Below are positions 33,901-48,900 of a stretch of 64,000 nucleotides of DNA, one piece after another. The DNA is taken from positions 890,501-954,500 of the forward strand of contig OU015669.1 in NCBI GenBank assembly GCA_907165275.2, given 5' to 3'. The notes under the pieces were generated by a model. The model did no database searches. It was given only the letters and a program-made list of their open reading frames with translations, and had not been told where the DNA came from. Position 1 is the stretch's first letter, and each line of letters starts with the position of its first letter. The position numbers were made by a program, and so were the translations under genes. Origin of the DNA: Zygaena filipendulae. Taxonomy: Eukaryota; Arthropoda; Insecta; Lepidoptera; Zygaenidae.

Positions 33901-36900
33901 TTTACGCTAAAAATTGTAGAATAGTGATCTGTTAAAGTAGTTTGAACTACAGCAGTTGCTACTTTATATTCGGATCTTAGTATGATATGATCAAGACAGC
34001 TTTGCTCCCTTGTGGGAAATATATGTCCAGGAAGCAGGCCATAGAATGCTAGTAGGTTACAATAATCATTAGTTAAACTATTATTATCTAATAAATTAAT
34101 ATTCATGTCCCCAGTTAAAAATAAGTTTTTGCAAGATGACATAGAATTCAGTATTTGACCCAGTGAATTTAAAAAGTTCTCAATATGATCGGACTCTTTG
34201 GACATTTTTTTGATTACTGGCTGTTCCCACTACCCTATGTCCTTTTCTGTACTCTTTACCACGTGTATCTATGCTAAAAAGGAGTGACGTAGGCTACTTA
34301 ACTTGTTGTCAACTTCTGCGTCACTTCTGTTGCCTGCTGTTAAAATGTGGTTCTGACTTTTTGTCATTTCTTCACTTTAATGTTTGACGTCAAGTATTTC
34401 CTGAACATTACGTAGGTACGTTAGTTATTATGTATCTCCGTAGGGTACCAATATTGTCTGGGCCTGTACGAAGCAATATTATGTCAACAAATACTGCTCC
34501 AAGTGTTGCATTTCCAACGACATCTTTACTAATAATTAAAAAATGAATGCGAAAGTGAGTTTGTTTGTTACGCTTTCACGGGTTAACGGCTCAACCGATC
34601 GTCATGAAAATTTGCATGCACGTTGTCAGGGGTACAGAGAAGGACATAGGGTACTTTCTATCCCAGAACTTCCGCCAGCCGGTAAATCCCAAATTACCGC
34701 GGGTGAAATCGCGGGGCACAGCTAGTAATCCTACTAATATTATAAATGTGAAAGTGTGGATGTTTGGATCTTTGTTACTCAATCAAGCAAAAATGGCTTA
34801 ACAGATTTGGATGAAATTTGGCATGCACGTTGTCAGGCGTACAGAGAAGGACATAGGGTACTTTCTATCTCAGAACTTCCGCGGTAATTCCCAAATTACC
34901 ACGGGTGAAACCGCGGGGCACAGCTAGTATAATATAGTACTTAATTTTTTTGTTTTGTTGCCATTTGTACTCATACTTGGTTTAAAAAAGTTCTAATGCA
35001 TATGATAATGTCCTTTTAAAAATTCATTCCATGCTTTCTCCAGGTGAAAAAAACAAGTAGCTTTCATAGACTTAGCGGTAAAAACCTACACATAAATGGG
35101 TCGACGAGGTTCTTATTAAAAGCTGATTTATAGACACTGACTAGCTGTTCCCCGCGGTCTCACCCGCTTCAATATCGGAGGTCCCGCGAGAATTCCGCAA
35201 AAAGAGCATCCTGTATCTTTTTCTGTACCCCTGACAATGTGTAATATGCATTTAGGGCAGTTCCAATTTCGGAGTTCCCGCGGGAATCTCGGGATAAAAA
35301 GTACCCTATGTCCTTTTCTGTAAGTAGGTACATGATGTTCATGACGATCGGTTGAGAATGAAAAAGAAAAAGAAAAATGAATCCAGCTATTTCCCTTGGT
35401 CACGGCATCACGCGTGAACGGCCGGATCAATTTCGCTAATTCTTATTTGTTGGTTTGTTATTGTATGGAGAAGAAGGATTTGAAAAAAAAAAGAAAAAAA
35501 ATTGGAGTTCCTTCCTGCGAGAATTCCGAAATTCACGCGGGTGAAACCGCGGGGCACAGCTAGTTTATAATAAATAAGGATTATCAATAGATAATTTATA
35601 ATATGGATCAATTTAAAAAGAACATGTGCATGACTGTAAAGTGACACAACAATCCTTTAGTTGAAGGCGGCAAGAGTTTTTAGCCCATCGATAGTCGAGT
35701 TCCATATCGCCATGTCTTGTAGAAGCAACGTCGTGGTTAAGCATCTATTTAAAAAGTTTTTGAAGACCTTTTGCACGGTTCCAGTTAAACTTCTTAGATT
35801 TTACGATGCTGTGGCATAATTGGACATAGATAAGCAATAGTGTGTTAACCCACACTGGAGAAATTTTGAGTAAATCGTGTTTTAAAAGTAGAAGCGCCAT
35901 TTGTGTCAACATTTTTTATGTTCAATATTTAGTTGCATATTTAAGCAATGTAATAAGGCAAACACATAATTAAAAAACATTCCCTAACTCTCAATAAATC
36001 GTTCTGAATCAACAACTTAATTTTGTGGGTTAACATGTTATTGCTTATCTGCGTCCAGTTATAATAGTGTCTATTCTTTGGTACGGTGATATTATGATCA
36101 GGGCCCTTATTCACTATGACCACAACACGCCGCAAAAACTGTCTTTCCCTTGTAAACAAAGACTTTACTGCAAAAAAATACATTTATAACGTTTCTTATG
36201 GCATAAAGAGTAATAATTTCTAATATTTTAGTCCTTGGATCTAGAACGTTTGGCAATGCGTTTTTGGGACGAGCGTTATGGCCAAGGAATGTTGTTGGTC
36301 ATAGTGAATATAATATGACGATTGAACTAAAAATAATTTCTCTCTGTATGCGAAAACTTATGCATATACATCAAATGAGGTTTTCGAGGGTTTTCCTTTC
36401 ACAGTAGCTAGTAGAGATTCTTTATGAAAAAGAATAAGTGTAGCGTAGTTTCTTTATCTGCATGTGATAATCGGTAAGATATTTTTGATTGAATTGTAAC
36501 TAATCTTAAGTTTGAATTTTTTATGTACTCCGTTAACTTTTGAGCGTTCAAAAACTCCCCCGCCAGTGACAATACCGTTGCATTCCGCCGCGCATTCAAT
36601 TAAAAATTTCAAATAGAACACACTCGGTTACGCAAAGATGCGTTCGAAAACAACGAAACGCGGTTCAATTCTTTTTTTTTTATGTGGCCTTTTTTTCAGC
36701 CACTCCTTTCATATTCGTAGGTACTCCTTTCTTCATTCTTAGCTCGTTCAACAATACGACTGTGTGAATATGCAAATCTTGATTGTCTTATTGTGGATAG
36801 AAAGAAGTTTTTTTTTTAAAAAGCATTACAAAACCACTGTCCGAGGACCGTTGATCTAACGCGGAGTGACGCATCTGTCATTTCTAATATTAAATCGCCC

Positions 36901-39900
36901 CGTTCGCCACATTAGAACGGAACCCGACGGGTTATAATGACTTGTGTTTTTTGCAGATACTGACTGCAATAGTGATGTAAATGCCGTTGTTTTTTTTCCC
37001 GTCTCCTCCCGTAATCTAACTTGCGTTGTGTAATGAAATTGGAAATGTCACATGCGAAGCGAGATGGTACGTTTTTTAGTTCGCCGACGATTCAGCACGG
37101 TTTTATTACGTCGATAATGTCTCGCTGAATTTTCATGAGCGTGTATTTATTGTGTCAACCGTCGCCATTAAAGCCGCTGCCGGCGGCTGGTTTTGCGCCT
37201 TTTCCATATTCCTTTTACTTATGATAATAATATGACAAAAACTGTCGTACACAGCGCTATATAGGTATTATACCTCTGGTCGTATCGTATCGCTGTGGAT
37301 ACATTTTTTCCGCGGTGCTTAATTCCTCAGATAATGGTCAGAGTCAAATGACCGGCGTGTAATAAGAAACTGGGGGAATTTCAGCGATGCCCGCGCGCGG
37401 TCTTTTAAGATTGTTTTTTTGTTAGAACGGGTTCAGTTGGCGGCGGTTTTCGACATTTTTTGCTATATGTATAGTCGAACGATGAAAACCGTAATGGCAT
37501 TTTATAGTGCATAAGAGTGGATGCAATCATTAATTATTTATAATAAGCGGCTAGCGCCCAATCGCTACGGCTGTGTTTTGTTTTTGTTAAAAAATTTCTC
37601 ATCTGCGATGTTTTTTGGCGCGCTAGCTATTTTCGCGCGCCGCAACCTGCAAGCTGCTTCGATAAGCTGATGCTCCACTTGTATGGAGCGGAAAAGAGCA
37701 GAAGCGGCACCTTCAGAGATCATAATTGATCTGAATCGATTTTTTTTTTAAACTCTGCTTTCAAATCGTGGTATGGTTCAATCTGACTAAACGGTTTCTC
37801 TTCTCTAGACTAGCTACTGATCTGACCGCGCCGCGCCGTTCCGATATTTTTTCAAGCTTAATACAATATTATTAGCTATTGTGTTTTCTTCCACTGTTCC
37901 AACTTAGCAACCTCATTATAAAAAAGGCTTATAGCAAATAACAGAAATATCAAAATGATGAAATTATTTAAAAAAAATTATTGAGCTCTTTGGCATTATG
38001 AGTCAACATTAAAAAGCAAAAAGTTGAGCGAATTCAGGAATGCCGCTTACCTACATAGCTGATAGCTGTTTGGTATAAGGCAGGCACTACCTAGTACCTA
38101 CAGACGCAGAAGTTGCACAAAATGTTTAATTTCTAAGACTAAGTTACGAGATAAAAAGTTGACGAGACGAAGTTATTCTAGAGCTAACTTCTATAGTTTA
38201 TTATAAGTTTTAAGGACCTATTTTGTTAATGGCTGTAATACATGACAGTATACCTATCTATTATAAATGATAATGGTAATTTCTTTTTAAATGTGAAACC
38301 TTCATATTTATTTGCTCACGAGATTTTGCAAACTTATAGCATTACTAGCTGCCCCCCGCGATTTCATCCGCGGCACCTAACTTCGGAGTCCCCGCGGGCA
38401 TTCCGGACAAAAAGTATTCTATGTCCTTCTTTGTACCCCTGTCGGCCCTGACTGCAGTAGTTTACGGTGATTAGCTGTTCCCCGTATTAGTGCCGGAGTT
38501 CCCGCGGGAATTCCGGGAAAAAGTAAGTACTCTACGTCCTTCTTTGTACCCCTGAGTCCTGGAGTTCCCGCAGGAATTCCGGAATAAAAACTATCCTATC
38601 TTTTAAGTTGGACCATTTTATAAATGGTTACAAAATTTTATCAAAATCCGTTCAGTAGTTTCGGAGTCCATCGCGGACAAACAACGTGACACGTGATTTA
38701 TATATATTAGACTAGCTGTCCCCCGCGATTTCATCCGCGGTAATTCCGGAGTTCCCGCAGGAATTCCGGGATAAAAACTATCCCATCTTTTAAGTTGGAC
38801 CATATTATAGATGGTTACAAAATTTTATCAAAATCCGTTCAGTAGTTTCGGAGTCCATCGCGGACAAACAACGTGACACGAGATTTATATATATTAAGAT
38901 AAGATAAGATAAGATTAAGAAGATAAGATGACTTGCAATTTCGAACTGTATGCGGTTTCACCCGCGATAATTTCAGAGTTCCCGCAGGGATTCCGGCATA
39001 AATAGTAGGTAAGTAGATACCTTAGGTCATTCTCTGTACCTCTGTACCATTGACAACATGTAGGTTTCCATGACGATCGGTTGAGTAGTTAAGCTGTGAA
39101 AGCGTAACAAACAAACAACCTCACATTCGCATTAATTAGTGAGGATCTGAAAGTCCATAAGAAAAAATAGGTGTTTTTTTATCGTCTTTGCCCCTTTAGC
39201 CTTGTCTTATCGTCATGTGGTGGATCCGTACAATTGTCCAATGGGCATGATGACTAATTTTTATTTTTTAGTCCGTCTTGTAGATTATTAAAAAATATTG
39301 GACACGTATTTTTTCTTTTTTTACGTAATCAAAAAATAACGGCGATATATTGAGTTGAAATTTCGCGTGACGTCACTATTCTGACAGTTTGTATGGCGGT
39401 TTTAGCGGTTAGTGACGTCACGACCTCCTCACCCTAAACTTTAATGCGCTTTATCTCTGTATATTTTAATTTATTTAAAAAAGCAACAATACGTATCTAT
39501 TGTTTTTTATTTTCTAACTGACGGACTAATTAGAATTTTTATTTTCAAAAGTAGTCCACATCCCCATTCTTAGTGACCACGTGACGTGACGATAACTTCC
39601 GTGGTTAAATGAGCTGTACAGGACCCTTATTCACTATGACCTGTCTTGCCCATAACGCGCGTCCAAACAACACATTCATTCTTTGATTAGGAGGTAAAGA
39701 TTTTTGTGGCGTGTTATCTTAACGCGGCGTGTTTTGGTCATAGTGAATAAAGGCCCTGTTTTTTATCTTTGATTGAGGTTCTTTTAAGGAAGTCCAGCAG
39801 TGGATCGTAGTTTTGACAGCCGACAGCATTGTCCAACCCTTTCATATTAACCCTGATTTGATGTGAAATCGGACAAGTATGCTACGAGCTGACGCAGCTG

Positions 39901-42900
39901 CCCTCTGCAGATGTTTCTATATCGATGGTCAAATAGTCTTACCAACTTAAACATTACCAGCAAACTACCCTTAGGAAAGATAAACATAGGGTTCAAGTTT
40001 CATAGTTTTTAAAGCAGCGACTGTTGATTTTTCAGTAAGGTCATAGACCTCAATTTGATATTCATATTTTATTCATAGCAACATCGTTATTGATCGCTTT
40101 ATTGATTGTTTACTTTAGAGGACAGGTGAAGTTGGGTTGTGATTGAAATGTACGGCCGTTTTCAAGTGAGAATTGGTTTCATCAATCTTTTATCAATCAT
40201 TTTAATTTTTTTCATTCACTTGTAGTGTAGCCGACTTTAAAATCAATTTCGATCACAAATTAGTGTACAGCGATTGTTATATGCATTTTCCATGATTAAA
40301 AATTAATAAATTCTTTCTATTAATAATTCCAATGTTAGTTCATTTGTTTGTTTGTTACGCTTCCACGCCTTAACGGCTCAACCGATCATCATGAAATTTT
40401 GCATACACGTTGTCAGGGGTAAAGAGGAGGACATGGGGTAATTTTTATATCGGAATTCCTGCGGGATCTCCAAATTTCGGAAGACCGCGCAAGGCACCTA
40501 ATGTTGCGCTCATTATTAATTTTTTGCGTTTTAAATATAACCTTGAGCTAAGTAAAATACTTTTATCCAATCACCGGTTTCCGTTCATACGTAATTATAT
40601 ACGAGTATGACACTCTGTAACAGCGTCACAGATGGACAACATTACCTACCTAAAGGTGTAACCTCATGCAGCCGCTCGACGCTCGTTTGCAGCGATAAAT
40701 CCACAGAACACACAAAATCTGGTCACATTTGGTCACGTGACTTATTGTCGCCGCGTCAAAAACACCCCGGTGCAACCTCATGCAAGCCGCTCGACGCTCG
40801 TTTGCAGCGACATGTCTGGTTACGTGAACCTATTTTGAATTTCCCGCGACTCAAAAGATGCGATAGGCAGGTAGTCGCTCGTCGCTCGTGTGCAGCGACT
40901 TATCTGCACGTGTCCCTATTTTAAATTTCCCGCGACTAAAAAAAGTAGCAATAAGTCGCCGGCAGCAAAATCAGTGTACTGTGTGATGATGGTTCCTGGC
41001 CGGACCACGGTATGGAACAAAGTTTTTACGCTGGCACAAATTCATTATTTTTATTGTTCCCTTTTGTGCCACTAATTCCAGGAATTTATGCCTTCTCGTT
41101 CTGGAGTTACAAGAGTACGATTGTGATCGGGCTGCAGGGAATCCTAGTTTCTGGCCCGATTACGATACGGAACGGAGATTTTTTGTTGCAAGATTACATT
41201 ATTTTAATTGTGCCTTTTAGTGCCACCAGTCCTAGGAAAGTGTGCCTTCTGGTTCTGGAGTTACAACTTACAAGAATACGACCCAACCATGGCTCGGAAA
41301 TGAGATTTTTTTTGAACAAATTAATTATTTTAGTTGTGCCTTCTAGTGCCACTAATCCCAGGAATTTTTGCCTTCTGGTTCTAGAATACCTAACTATAGT
41401 ACGAGCCTAATCTTTACAATAGCTGTTCCCCGCGGTTTCACCGCGTAGTATGCGAACAGCGAAATATCAATGTAGTTTCTTCTGAGTTAATTTTAGAGTT
41501 CCCGTGAAAATTCCGGGATAAATAGTAGCCTATGTCCTTGTCTGTACCCCTGACAATGTGATGATCGGTTAAGCCGTTTAGCCGTGAAAGCGTAACAAAC
41601 AAACAAACAACCTCACTTTTGCATTTATAATATTAGTAGGATTAATTTGTAAATATTTCCATTGACTTTGATAACAGTGCCCTAAAATATTTCAATACTC
41701 ATTACAATTCTCTTCATCGCAGACACAACAGTGTTTAGAAAGCAATGTCTCACGCGTGGATCGATTGTAAACTTTCACTCATGTTAGTTTAGGCTTTAAA
41801 GAGCACGTACCCAAGGTCGTACAATTATTAAAAAAAAACAAGTGAACTGACAAAGACTCACCAATGCATTTCAATGTAAATACTTCACTACTGTATTGGC
41901 TGTATGGACTTAGTTTCCTTTGCCTTCCCCATTGGGGTAAATTTAACAAATAAGAAGACCGAGTGGTACCTACTCAGAAGAATGGTACCTACCTTAGTTA
42001 ATTTGTGGTACCTACCTACCTCACCTACCTACCAGTACCTATGTTTTTCGATTGTTCTTTTATAAGTAACTAGCTGTCCCGCGCAGTTTCACCCGCGATA
42101 ATTTCGGAGTTCCCGCGGGAATCCCGGATTACAATATAGCCTATGTTACTCAGGGATAATGTAGCTTTCTAATGGTGAAAGAATTTTTGAAATCGGTCTA
42201 GTAGTTTTGGAGTTAAATCGTAACAAACAAACAAAAAAACAAATCTTTCCACTTTAATTATAAAGTATTAGTATAGATTATCACAATCTTAAAAAGTTGG
42301 TTGATTTAACAATCATAATATATTATGAATCTATTCCTCATGAAGTTTTTGTATCTTAAGTTCTTTTATATATAATTATCACAATCTTAATAGGTTTATT
42401 GATTTAACAAACATATCAACATATCTAGTCAACATGAATAGTTTTTGTATCTTCAGTCACAATCTCAAATGGTTTATTAATTTAATAATCATATTATATT
42501 ATGAATCTAGTTAACATGAAGTTTTTCTATCTTCAGTTCTTTTATAAATAATTATCACACTCTTAAAACGTTTACTGATTTAACAATCATATTATGAATC
42601 TAGTTAAAAAATAGAACTTTGTCTTAATGACGGGACAATTTATACAAATAATTCGTTAAACAAAACAAGAAGATCCAGTTAACAAATTAAGTGTCTGATG
42701 CAAATCTCGTGACATTTTTTGAGCACCAAATTCAAAATCTCAATGACAGTTTCCATTCTTTCCGACGGTGGTAATTGTCACAAGTTAAATCCCACCCCAA
42801 GTAGGAATCCATCGACATCATCCATTGTGGTGGTGGAGGTGGTTCAGGCACTGGATCTTCTCAGGAAATTGCATCAACAATGGTTCAGAACAACCATTGA

Positions 42901-45900
42901 CTCATCCACTCCTTTCTCTCTAATGGAACATCTTCTTATCTTCTCACTTCGACTGAATACCTGAATTTTTTAAACTCAATTACAATGATAATTCTTATTA
43001 AAACCTAGCTGTGCCTCGCGGTTTCACCCGCGATAATTCCGGGATTAAAAGTACCCTATGACCTTCTCTGTACCCCTGCGTATAATATGCCACAAGTGCA
43101 TGCCAAATTTCATCCAAATCCGTTCAGCCGTTTTTGCGTGATTGAGTAACAAACATCCACACTTTCAGATTTATAATATTAGTAGGATAGAAATGTCGAC
43201 AAAAGTTTGAAAATATGTTAGAATTGAATTGAATTTCGTAAACACTTTCGTCTACATCTACGTCACGCTCCTCTTTCTCATCGATATGCCGGCTGACATC
43301 ACTGCTTGTTGTACATGAAATAAGACATAAAGTCGTAAGTTCTGTAGATAATCCTGAAATTTATAACTCTGCACAAACTACTTAGAGTTTTCACATTCAA
43401 GTTATCTTTGGCTAATCAATTAATTATAACTTAATTACTGTTTTTATATTGTAAGGTGATATGAAATAAACGACAACAACCGTATCAAAAACAAAATATT
43501 AAACTGAGACATTAATATGACAACAAAACTGCTAGGTAACAAAAAAGGTGGTTCGAAATTAACATACACTTTAATCTTGATAAAACTGTACAATGAGGAA
43601 ACAAAATTATCGTTTAAACGTTTATGATTCTTTAATTAAATGTTTTAATATGTTTACCTCGTCTGAATCCATTGTTTACCTAGATAAATTAAATAAATCG
43701 TTGCAGCACCAGAAGTCAACTCACGCCCAGCTCACGCCATTTCCCAAATACCTACCAGCGTCCCAGCGCGGCGGGCAGCGACAAAGCTGAACATTTTCAG
43801 CTTTGTCGCCACATCGATTTATCGCTGCCACAGACGTATAAGAGAACATACATACGTCGCTCCAAACGAAACCTCATAAAAAACGAGCGACGAGCGACAT
43901 AGCTCAACATTTTCAGCTTTATGACTGCCGCACCTTTTGAAACGCGGGAAATTCAAAATGGTGTCACGTGACCAGACATGTCGCTGCAAACGAGCGTCGA
44001 GCGGCTGCATGGGGTCGTATTATGGATATTTATATAGTGTAACCATTTCCAATATGAATGTATTCAATATTGAAAAAAAATCTAAAAAATCAAAGCGATG
44101 GCATCTGTCGTCTGACCCACATCCCAAATGATACGTAGCAGATCGCATACAATTTCGTAAATCCATTACAGGCCACAAATTTAGAACTCTTCAAATTTCG
44201 TCCTTATCACTTGGTCTTTAAGGTTCAATTGGCCTTTAGGAAAAGGTCTTTTAACCCGCAAATGACAGGATATGAACCGTGAATAAATTTTTATTGTTTA
44301 TTTGTCATAAATTTTTTTTGTTGTATGCCGTAAAAACAAGTAAAATCCGTGTCCACGGATAGTATCATTGTCTTTACGTGGCAATGTTTTGTAAGCGATA
44401 GTTTAAATTAAACGCACTATTAATTTTGTTTATTACAAATAAACCTTTCTGTCAACTTTAATTCATGTCTTGTAAAATTCGATTTGAAGCCATGATATTA
44501 AAAAATATGAAAAAATCTGAATCTACGCTCACATGATCCGAAGGTGAAACCTCTGGCTGGAGACAGCTTGTAAAATACAATATAAAAGTAATATTATCAA
44601 TCATATTACATTATCAGTTACTAATTATTAAATAAATGTAACATGTTATCCGACTTTAGTTTAAATCAGAATGAACCATCCCTATAAATGCGAAATTAAC
44701 TCTGTCTGTCTGTCTGTCCGTTACGTTTTCACGCCTTAACGGTTCAACCGATCATCATGAAGTTTTGTATAACCGTTGTTAGAGGTAGAGAGAAGGACAT
44801 AGGGTACTTTTTCTCTCGAAATTCCTGCGGGAATTCCCAACTTATCGCGGATTAAACCGCGGAGAACAGCATTGTAGTTAAAAATAAAACCGGAAAAATG
44901 TGGCGCGCGAAAAAACTTCAAGGGAAAGGGTTAACTTTGACAGCCAACAAGCAGAAGATGAAGGGTTAACTTTCAATTTTGTTACTAAAAATTGTATAAT
45001 TAACGATAGCAACACATGTTTAGACGTTGTTTGTTTGTCACGCTTTCTCTGGCCCTGGAATAAGCATCGAACGCATTAGTCACTACTCGCTACCTTGCTC
45101 AGACCCTTTGCCACCTGTTGGTGCGTTTGAAAAAAAGTCAAACGTCAGTTGTTCGTTTTCCCGCCGTTTTTGTGGCGTTCGACCACAAAGATTTGTTTTA
45201 TTTCTTTTTAATTGTTACCCAGCCAGCTACGGATTGCGGATGAGGATGCACTGAAGGGTTAATTGATTCTTGTGGCCAACGTATCGGAAATAACATGTGT
45301 CGGTATGTCTGTCCTCGGATTCAAATGTAATTTAATTTAATTTTGTTGAACACCTTTATTTTTTTAAAATATTATAGATTATGTTACCTATTTAAGTTAG
45401 GTTTTAACGTTTCTCGTTCATGAGCTCAGCATTCAAATCATATAGCTTAATTTGTAGGTACCAATTTTCATTATTAGACCAGTGTCAGTTGGTTAATTAC
45501 AAAATCAGTCATTCTTGTCGAAGCTAGTGACTTATAAAATAAATTAGTATCACCGAATAGCTGTATCATCTCGGTATAAAACCAATAAGACAATAATCAA
45601 ATGAATATAAAACAGCTCTAAACACCACCTTTGCTATTCAAATCGAGATAATCCACTTCTCTATCAAAGCTATTTATTATGCTTTCAAAAAGCCATAACT
45701 CTTTTTTGTCGTAACAACAAATGTCCACTCGCGCCCTCCATTCCTAGTTCGGTTTTTTTTTCGACCTCCGCTGCGGAGTCCTCATTTTTTCTCTATGGTC
45801 ATGTTTGATGTTCTCACGGAAGAGGCTGAATGGACTGTGTGTCTGAGTGCGCTGTGGCTTTTTTTTTAAGAAACAAAAACGAACGCGGAAGGGTTGTCTG

Positions 45901-48900
45901 TTGTATTAAATATTATTTAGTTTGTTTTTCACTGGCCGTAAGGTGCGAGCTGTGGGAACGAATGACCCCCTTCAGTATTTTGATTTTTTAACTTCCGGCA
46001 AGATGTGTAAACGGTTTTGATGAGAGAGGATACGGATGGACAAAATGTATTCTGTAATTTCTATGTGGCGACCGGACTGGACCGTACGGGGAGGGTAACT
46101 CTATCTATACTCATAGAATAGGGTTAGCCGTAAGGGTCAAAGATGGTAGGTAGATACGAAGAGCAAAGAGGTAGCAAAATTATTACAAGTATAAGCAATG
46201 ATATTATAAGTAATTAACTACTCTACCTAGGTATTCAATGTGCGAACTAAACGACTAAAGGAAATTTAATAATCAGCAACAAATCTGTAAATTGTGTGAA
46301 AAGCGAAGGAACGTTGCTTAGTTAATGGTGACATAGTACAAGCCAAAGAACCTTTTAATTTTTTAACTACAACTATTACTTAATTAGTCTCTTACGTATC
46401 TAACAAGTTGTCAGTCTAACGCTATTTAAAAAAAAAACCTTATCTCAGAAACACTATTAAATAAGCTTCATTACCCGAGTTATAATTACTTCGAAAATGT
46501 ATGTCAGTGTATCAATAATACAATAGACTAAAACATCGAGCAGAAAAAAATACCTATAAATTCGTTTCATGCTAAATATATTTTAAACTTTACATGGATG
46601 AAATAAGCTTTAAATTAGCTAAAAACTTCTTTTTTATCGTGATAAAGTCGCCGATGATATTGGAAGGGTCGCGCGTTGAAGGGTTAGCCGTCGACTGACA
46701 GATGGCTGTCCGTACACTTAGGGTTGTCAATGGTGATGGAATCAAGCAACTAAAATTACAAAGACCAAAGAAAAACATATTTGAAAATAATAAATTGAAA
46801 CAATAGATAGGTAGACTTTATTAATATAATTAAAAAACAATTTTAGAAAGTTTTTCAAATTTGACTGTTGTTTTATATCAATTAATAATTCTAAAGTGAT
46901 AAAGTTGGTTTTGGATGTACCAGGATACCTATGTAACTAATATCTGGAACTATGAACCAAGTAGAAAATTTTTTCACTGATAGGATTAAGCCGCACTATC
47001 TACCTTTCTTTTTAAATCTCTCCCTACCGGAGGAGGCTGCCTATGAAAAAATTGCTTTCAGTAATATAGGTCGCCTCATTGTACGTATCCATATGTTTCT
47101 GTGTTTTATAAATATTGTGTCTTCTACTGTGTGTGCAATAAAGTATATTTGATTTGATTTGATTTGACTGAGCCACAGTATTCCTGTGGGTATCAGTTAT
47201 TAAGTACAAAATTAAGTTAGAAAATTATTGAATTATTAAACTATAATTCAAAATTGTGGTTCGGATCTGTTTCGTAGGAACATTCTTCCAATTTTTTTTT
47301 CTACGCGTACGTCCTACTTTTATTCATTTATTTATTCTTTATTGCACAGTATGTAAGTATAAATAGCGAACTTAATGCCTTGCGGCATTCTCTACCAGTT
47401 AACCATTGGATAGACAGAGTACAGACAGTCCTACCTCAACTTATTGACAGAGAAAAGTCTTTCAACCCTATCGGTCGATACAAATTTTAACCCGACCGCA
47501 GCCGGGGGTGGCTTAAAACAACCATTAATTCAACTTTTTTTTGTATAATTATTTCTTGGTTTGAAAAAACACTAGGTGAGGTGCTAACTACGATACCCCT
47601 AGGCGTTTGAAAGTATCAATTAGACATTCGCGTCTACAAGAGCATGTGTAAAATGTCTAAGTGGCGCCCGGGGCGCTGCACAGTTTAGTGGCTTTTCAAT
47701 TTATAGCGGTTCTTAGTAGAAAAATTAGACAATATGTTTTTTCAATTAAAGATCTGAAAACGATTTTTTTTTTACGTCTTATTAATAAATTTAACTTGTG
47801 CGTTAAACACAATGTTATCAATTATGTATTTCTATCATATAAACAACTAGCTGGTCCCCGCGGTTTCACTCGCAGTATTTTCGGGGTTCCCGCGGGGATT
47901 CCGGAATAAAAAGTACCCGTATCCTTCTCTGTACCCCTGACAACGTGTATGCAGAATTTAAAAACGATCGGTTAAGCAGTTAAGAAACAAACAAACAAAC
48001 AAACTTACTTTCGCATTTATAATAGTAAGGATATACCTACATAACTACATCTATCGCACTTTTATGCTTGCGTGGTTTGAACATATACCTCTGACCTCTG
48101 TCTGTCTCGGGCCAACCTACCTACCTACCCAAGTTTTCAAGTCAAACTAGATCCCATTACACACGCATTAAACGGATCATGACAGCACTGTTGGAGATGT
48201 ACCTTATAACAAACTAAAGCATGTTTCACCCGCGTTAATTTCAGAGTTCCCGCGGGGATTCCGGAATAAAAAGTACCCTATGTGTTAATCTGATTATGTA
48301 TAGCTATATTATGGTAAAGTTTAATTTAAATCCATCCAGTAGTTTTTGCGTGAAAGAGTAACAAACATCCATCCATCCATCCATACTTACAAACTTTCGC
48401 GTTTATAATATTAGTAGGATTATTATATCTGTGCCCTAGGGCTAGCCCTATAAAAGGGATGTCAACTAAAGTGGATTTTCAATTTTATGTACATTTAGAT
48501 AGAGTGGATATTTTATTCAATCAACTCATTAGATACCTATCGACGGCATATTGTATAATTTTGTTCGTTTACAAACTTCCTGCCTTTAGTATACTTAATG
48601 TCGAGTACAGAAAAGTAAATCACTATACGATTTGGCTCATTGCGGACATAGTTCAAAGTTACCTATAGCACCATAGAGCAAGTTAGGGTGCTCACAAATA
48701 CATATACCTAAATAATATTGAAGTGTCTGTATGTAATTCCAAATTAACAGCTTAGATGAAAAAACATATTTTTAAAATTTTCTCTGTCTGTCTGTTTGTT
48801 CCGGCTAATCTCTGAAACGGCTGGACTGATTTTAACGGGACTTTCACTGGCAGATAGCTGATATTATAAGGAGTAACTTGAACTACTTTCATTTTAGAAA

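Larger units (their letters stand above)
30946..34217 (-). mobile_element. Jockey/CR1-group non-LTR retrotransposon, 5'-truncated, split by SINE-like insert
   Basis: The 3' UTR (30946-31490) includes a GT microsatellite (31255-31350). The coding part is two frames on the same strand, 34205-32859 and 32643-31491, interrupted by a 204-bp insert. The 5' end at about 34217 falls inside the EN domain and abuts a piece of a Helitron-like repeat. Confidence 0.8.

Noticed and set aside
40607..41410. Protein-coding gene from frames of 105 and 132 codons
   Set aside because: The first follows the inverted-repeat arm, the second the 130-bp tandem repeat; neither has splice context or family motifs.
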